This document shows, one piece after another, positions 6,015-9,395 of a stretch of 9,395 nt of DNA; positions within the stretch are counted from its first letter, which is position 1, and every line of letters starts with the position of its first letter. The notes beneath the pieces are model-generated. The model did no database searches, was not told where the DNA came from, and saw nothing but the letters and a program-made list of their open reading frames with translations. Source of the DNA: Microcaldota archaeon (lineage in GTDB: Archaea > Micrarchaeota > Micrarchaeia > Micrarchaeales > Micrarchaeaceae); assembly GCA_021792115.1 (NCBI GenBank), contig JAJYVI010000035.1, forward strand, positions 1 through 9,395. The letters run 5' to 3'. Position numbers and translations under genes: made by a program.

Positions 6015-6863
6015 ATGGCGATTAATCTAAAAAAGATTGACGAACTATTCAGATCTGATGCAGTTGAACTTTTTTGCCCGTATTGCGGAACTAAAACATA
6101 CTGCCTTGTAAACTTAACATTATGCTCTAATTGCGAGAGTATTATTTCAATGACAAGACCTGCGGTGCTTAAAAAAGATAGCCAACTTGTGCAAAGCCTT
6201 GAAAAAATAAATTCACTTAGTGATGCTGATTACTATTCAGAAGAAAATTTTGAAAGCGCAATCAGCATCTACGACGAATTAATTTCATCAAAAGGGAATA
6301 TAGGCTATATTTATGCAAAGGCATTACTGCTTATAAAATACTCAAATTATGTATTAAGTAATATAAACTATACCTCACACGGTTTCATGGAAGAAAATTA
6401 CACCTATTCCCAAAAATCAATGAATCTTGTTTCAAATGCAAGGCTACTATTTTATAAACTGATCTCAATTGCAGAGTCCAATACCAAAAGCAATATAAAT
6501 TCTTTCAATGATGCTTATTTTATTTTTTTAGCTTATATTAAATTAGGCAGGCTAAAATCCGCACAGGATGCATTGGATAATCTAAAAAAATTTAAGGAAA
6601 ATAATGGTATAAACATCACCTATGCAAATCTTATTTTTGATATAAATAAGGCAGATTTTGATTCCTCTCTTTTAATATCTGAAAAATTGCTAAGTAGCGG
6701 TGTAATTCACCTAAATATACTATTTTATCATGCATTTGCTATGTTCCATATAAACAAATTTAAGCAAAGCAAGAAAATTCTTAATGTCTTGCAGAATTAC
6801 ATTAAAAATGAAAATATAAATAACTTAAAAGAGGATATTATAATTAAAAGTGCTTTATACTGA
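6015..6863 (+). CDS. Zinc-ribbon protein with TPR-like helical repeats, function unknown
   Basis: This 282-residue soluble protein has an N-terminal treble-clef or ribbon with CPYC (21-24) and CSNC (37-40), likely binding one zinc, and an extra Cys30. Residues 75-280 are almost wholly helical, with TPR-like units such as ENFESAISIYDELI (77-90), AYFIFLAYIKLGRLKSAQDAL and FYHAFAMFHINKFKQSKKIL. TPR arrays hold protein partners, so an adaptor is a reasonable guess. No catalytic motif is visible. The start lies 13 nt after the flavoenzyme stop without a clear ribosome site. Its 3' end overlaps, or lies close to, the next gene. Codons are very A/T rich, like the two genes after it and more so than the flavoenzyme. 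The specific family was not recognised. Confidence 0.7.
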   Translation: MAINLKKIDELFRSDAVELFCPYCGTKTYCLVNLTLCSNCESIISMTRPAVLKKDSQLVQSLEKINSLSDADYYSEENFESAISIYDELISSKGNIGYIYAKALLLIKYSNYVLSNINYTSHGFMEENYTYSQKSMNLVSNARLLFYKLISIAESNTKSNINSFNDAYFIFLAYIKLGRLKSAQDALDNLKKFKENNGINITYANLIFDINKADFDSSLLISEKLLSSGVIHLNILFYHAFAMFHINKFKQSKKILNVLQNYIKNENINNLKEDIIIKSALY

Positions 6864-6906
6864 GCAACAAATTTATTATATTATACAAAATACTATAAAG
6901 GATATT

Positions 6907-7437
6907 ATGCAAGTAAAAGAGAAGCAAAACTACAAGAATGCATTGAAACAAATTTATTCATGGAAAATTATTGTCTTAAATATATTCCTTTTTATTGTTT
7001 ATTATTTGATATTTAATTATTTTATTAAATACCAGAATCATGGCATAGTCTTAATTTTGAATGTTCCTACATATCTTATCTATATAATGGTTGCAACGAC
7101 TTCTGTACTTTCCTCAGTAAGCATTTCCTCTATATTGCATACCGTCAAGACAAAGATATCCTTTATCGGTACTGGGTTCGGAGCATTTGCAAGTGCTTTC
7201 AGCGGAATAATAAGTGGATGTGGATGTTCATTCCCTCTAATTCTTAGCATTGTTAGTTTGCTAGGCATAAATTCTTCATATGCATTAGTTATAAATTCAT
7301 TTTTTGGGAATAATGCCAAATTAATAATGACGGCAATGATTGCATTTAATGTCATTTTGACAATTTACATGGTTGTAAAATTTAATAATAACATTGCTTG
7401 CAGAATTCCTGCAAAAAAGAGACATTTAAAGAAATAA
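6907..7437 (+). CDS. Small multi-pass membrane protein with Gly-Cys-Gly-Cys motif, function unknown
   Basis: From ATG 6907 the product is 176 residues with four or five membrane helices (about 20-39, 48-69, 84-103, 108-126, 138-158) and a basic C-terminus ending RHLKK. SGIISGCGCSFPLIL (from residue 99) puts two cysteines (105, 107) at a helix boundary next to Pro, a plausible metal, haem or thiol redox site. ATG 6907 has AAAGGA four bases upstream. A GTG at 6850 in the same frame would give 195 residues and overlap the preceding gene by 14 bases, which suits the tight packing of this run, so the start is not settled. A link to the redox enzyme two genes upstream is inference. I did not recognise the family. 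Confidence 0.7.
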   Translation: MQVKEKQNYKNALKQIYSWKIIVLNIFLFIVYYLIFNYFIKYQNHGIVLILNVPTYLIYIMVATTSVLSSVSISSILHTVKTKISFIGTGFGAFASAFSGIISGCGCSFPLILSIVSLLGINSSYALVINSFFGNNAKLIMTAMIAFNVILTIYMVVKFNNNIACRIPAKKRHLKK

Positions 7438-7439
7438 CA

Positions 7440-7529
7440 ATGCAAATAAGCTTACAAAATAATTATAAAATAAATAACAAACATGAAATTATGCATGAAA
7501 TATACTACGATCTGCTAATAAAAGATTAA
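7440..7529 (+). CDS. Candidate 29-residue microprotein filling the intergenic gap
   Basis: An ATG-to-TAA frame of 29 codons begins two bases after the preceding stop and ends directly against the ATG at 7530. The peptide is polar (MQISLQNNYK at its start, IYYDLLIKD at its end) with a short amphipathic C-terminal stretch and no signal peptide. There is no Shine-Dalgarno, so translation would depend on coupling with its neighbours. It is in the same frame as the following gene, separated from it only by TAA. It could be a real small gene, a leader peptide coupling translation, the remains of a longer N-terminus of the next protein, or chance in A/T-rich DNA. Confidence 0.35.
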   Translation: MQISLQNNYKINNKHEIMHEIYYDLLIKD

Positions 7530-8744
7530 ATGGGGAATAATATAAAGAGTAAGAAAAAAAAAGCAAGGCGCTTTATAAAAAGAAAATTACTAAATAAAAA
7601 TATCCCCGATCATAAGCATATGCCAGAGCATCCAGCAAAAGGCAGATTAACTATACAACGCCGAAAAAAAAGTATGCCGCAGTATAACAGTAGGAAGACA
7701 AACGGAGCATATACTTCTGGCAATTGGTCCCTTTTTGAGGAATTGCTTATAACTAAAATACTTAAGTCAGACGGAATTAATAAAAATAATATTCTGAATC
7801 CAGACGAAAGCCCATTTTTATTAAAAAATATTGTAGTTAATTTTACAGAAACATTAACAAAGATAAATTATAAAAATGGCTTTTTTACAGGAAAAGTGTT
7901 ATATTCTGTATTAAACAATGAGCACAATTATGCATCTCATTACGATTCTATTCTGCATCTTACAGAATTTCTTGAGCTTTGCGGATTTAAGCATGTAATG
8001 TTCAATGATTTTTCTGGCAAAACAGTAATTAGAATCCCTGCCCATGGCGCAAAACACATATCTTTGGGATTTAATATTCATTCTTTTGAAGCAGGGTTGA
8101 TTTCAGGATTTATAAGTTCTGCAAGGCATAAGCTTACATTTGTGGACGAAATTAAATGCAGTAATAATAATGCTGATTTTTGTGAATTTGAGTGCCACGA
8201 TTTTTCCATCCGGCCTGATTATATTGGGAATACAAGTGCTGCGGTAGATATATTTTCAAAGAATTTTGCGGAAACATGCTTACTTCCAGCTAAAAATATA
8301 AAAGAAAAAAATAGAGCTCAAAGCACTATTGTTGATAAAGATTACTCTCTCTTGTATTATTATCTCTCCTGCCATAATATATTTTTTAATAGCACTCTTA
8401 ATGTTAGTATGAGGAAAATTTTTGGATATATATCATCTGCGATTAGGCAGGATTTAGATATGCAGCATGCAACAGGCACTGCAAAAACTTCATTGATATA
8501 TACATTGGGTCAGGCAATGGACCTTATTTTGGTCAATATGGAAGTAATATCAGAGAAGCCATTGCATGTTAAGCTTAAATTTAATGCATTCAATTCAAAA
8601 ACAGAATTTGTTAATTTAGCAGTTTCATTTTTTAATGGCCTATCCTCAGGTAATAAAAATATTAAGCATATAATAAATATAAAAAGCAAAAATGGCATAT
8701 ATACTGCTAATATCCTGCAAAAGATATCAAAAAAAGTGCAATAG
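7530..8744 (+). CDS. V4R-like domain protein with strongly basic N-terminal tail
   Basis: This 404-residue protein starts with a tail holding 20 Lys/Arg in its first 56 residues, suggesting contact with nucleic acid or acidic membrane. Residues 137-223 resemble a V4R (4-vinyl reductase) domain: a helix and strand pair, then HSFEAGLISGFISSARHKLTFVDE, followed by the typical late C-x7-C-x-F pattern (Cys210, Cys218, with FCEFEC). V4R domains bind small hydrophobic ligands and share a fold with the TRAPP subunit Bet3. Residues 275-398 show a similar order (long helices, a FVNLAVSFFNGLSSG helix, paired strands) without the cysteines, and may be a degenerate second copy. ATG 7530 directly abuts the stop of a 29-codon ORF. 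The domain call is by motif only. The role could be ligand sensing or scaffolding. Confidence 0.65.
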   Translation: MGNNIKSKKKKARRFIKRKLLNKNIPDHKHMPEHPAKGRLTIQRRKKSMPQYNSRKTNGAYTSGNWSLFEELLITKILKSDGINKNNILNPDESPFLLKNIVVNFTETLTKINYKNGFFTGKVLYSVLNNEHNYASHYDSILHLTEFLELCGFKHVMFNDFSGKTVIRIPAHGAKHISLGFNIHSFEAGLISGFISSARHKLTFVDEIKCSNNNADFCEFECHDFSIRPDYIGNTSAAVDIFSKNFAETCLLPAKNIKEKNRAQSTIVDKDYSLLYYYLSCHNIFFNSTLNVSMRKIFGYISSAIRQDLDMQHATGTAKTSLIYTLGQAMDLILVNMEVISEKPLHVKLKFNAFNSKTEFVNLAVSFFNGLSSGNKNIKHIINIKSKNGIYTANILQKISKKVQ

Positions 8745-8814
8745 CAAATAAACCGTGTACCAAACCAAACCAATAAATAATTAAGTGTTTAAAAATAATA
8801 AAAAGGATTACTTA

Positions 8815-8867
8815 CTTTTAAAAGCTGCAACTTCTGTTAAAACCTAATTTATTTTATTAATCTGTGA
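8815..8867 (+). promoter_or_regulatory. Putative secY promoter and ribosome binding site
   Basis: CTTTTAAAAG (8815-8824) is a TATA candidate that would place transcription near 8848. GTGA at 8864-8867, five bases before ATG 8873, is a good archaeal ribosome site and fixes the start over a second ATG at 8888. The rest of the gap 8745-8872 holds a short CCAAA repeat (8759-8772), and I saw no clear terminator on the + strand, so read-through from upstream is possible. Confidence 0.4.
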
Positions 8868-8872
8868 AACAT

Positions 8873-9395
8873 ATGGCATTAGAATTTATGGAGCCGATTG
8901 CCAAATTCATCCCTTCTATAAAAGGGCCCACTTCACCCCTTTCTTTAAAAGAAAAGCTATTTTGGACAGGAATCGTGCTCGTAGTTTATTTTATATTATA
9001 CAATACATATGCATTTGGTATAAACCAGGCAGAAGTTACAAACCCTCTTTTTGAGCTTATAAGCATCATCTTTGCTGCAAAAATAGGAAGCCTTATTACT
9101 ATAGGCATAGGTCCGATAGTGTTGGCAAGCATACTGCTGCAGCTTTTCAATGGAGCAGGCCTTATAAAATTTGATCAAAACAATATGGAAGAAAAGGCAA
9201 GATTTCAGAGCATGCAGAAGCTTGCTGCGATTGTTCTAGGTGTTGTTGAAAGTTTTATATTTGTTCTTACTGGCTACGTGCCTGTCTCGAATCACGCAAT
9301 GATAGGCGCAGTAATATTGCAGCTTGTCATAGGAGCAATAACAATAATATACCTTGACGAGATAATGACAAAATGGGGTATAACTTCAGGTATAA
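8873..9395 (+). CDS. secY: Preprotein translocase subunit SecY (5' part, runs off the window)
   Basis: The frame stays open for 174 codons to the right edge. The start MALEFMEPIAKFIPSIKGP is followed by LSLKEKLFWTGIVLVVYFIL, the first membrane helix of archaeal SecY. Family marks then follow in order: GSLITIGIGPIVLASILLQL (plug and second-helix region), the QSMQKLAAIVLG segment, and YLDEIMTKWGITSGI near the cut end, matching the conserved LDE-x-x-x-KWG-x-x-SGI signature. SecY forms the membrane channel that exports and inserts proteins such as the two surface proteins in this window. Full-length archaeal SecY is about 430-480 residues, so more than half is missing here. In many archaea secY lies at the end of a ribosomal protein operon. 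Here the upstream gene is the V4R-like protein and the 128-base gap separates them. Confidence 0.93.
   Translation, partial: MALEFMEPIAKFIPSIKGPTSPLSLKEKLFWTGIVLVVYFILYNTYAFGINQAEVTNPLFELISIIFAAKIGSLITIGIGPIVLASILLQLFNGAGLIKFDQNNMEEKARFQSMQKLAAIVLGVVESFIFVLTGYVPVSNHAMIGAVILQLVIGAITIIYLDEIMTKWGITSGI

Noticed and set aside
7527..7529. Stop-codon readthrough joining the 29-codon ORF to the V4R-like gene
   Set aside because: The stop is TAA, the least commonly recoded codon, and no structure typical of readthrough was seen. An ATG follows at once, so separate initiation is simpler.
8759..8772. ACCAAACCAAACC as a tandem repeat or CRISPR remnant
   Set aside because: It is only about 2.5 copies of a five-base unit with no spacers, within ordinary variation for an intergenic gap.
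8996..9178. - strand open frame under secY
   Set aside because: It is antisense to conserved SecY segments and has no ribosome site or recognisable content.

Overview
This is an AT-rich, densely packed archaeal window. The strongest phylogenetic marker is the 5' part of an archaeal-type secY at the right edge. Other archaeal signs are a Trm112-like zinc protein, a single-domain KaiC/RAD55-type ATPase, TATA-like boxes 20-30 bases upstream of starts, GGTG/GTGA-type ribosome sites, and surface proteins crowded with N-glycosylation sequons. The small genes, short or overlapping junctions and acceptor-stem remnant with an interrupted T-arm at the left edge suggest a DPANN lineage, perhaps Micrarchaeota or Parvarchaeota. 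That placement is inference from style, not from a ribosomal marker.

Layout. Bases 1-30 look like the 3' end of a tRNA, followed by a T-rich terminator. A + strand gene (199-1284) encodes a membrane-anchored, sequon-rich protein whose C-terminal half resembles a DsbA/thioredoxin fold with the CXXC lost. It converges on a - strand gene (1360-2604) for a single-pass protein with 20 regularly spaced cysteines, which lies 7 nt downstream of a KaiC-like ATPase (2612-3346). Further upstream on the - strand is a second pair: a UbiE-like SAM methyltransferase (3779-4480) and a Trm112-like protein (3432-3770). Since Trm112 proteins activate methyltransferases, these two may form one holoenzyme.

A divergent promoter region (4481-4639) contains a perfect 16-bp palindrome between the TATA box and the start of a dihydrolipoamide dehydrogenase-like flavoenzyme (4640-6001). 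Its cofactor loop reads Ala-Arg-Ser where NAD enzymes of this family usually have Glu, suggesting NADPH use. It heads a tightly packed + strand run: a zinc-ribbon/TPR-like protein, a membrane protein with a Gly-Cys-Gly-Cys motif, a 29-codon ORF that exactly fills the next gap, and a protein with a basic tail and a V4R-like domain. SecY follows after a 128-base gap. No insertion sequence, CRISPR array or phage gene was seen.

The most interesting candidates are the lpd-led run as an uncharacterised redox/ligand-sensing cluster, the UbiE-like/Trm112 pair, and the disulfide-rich ectodomain opposite a redox-dead Dsb-like protein. All functional links between neighbours are inferences.
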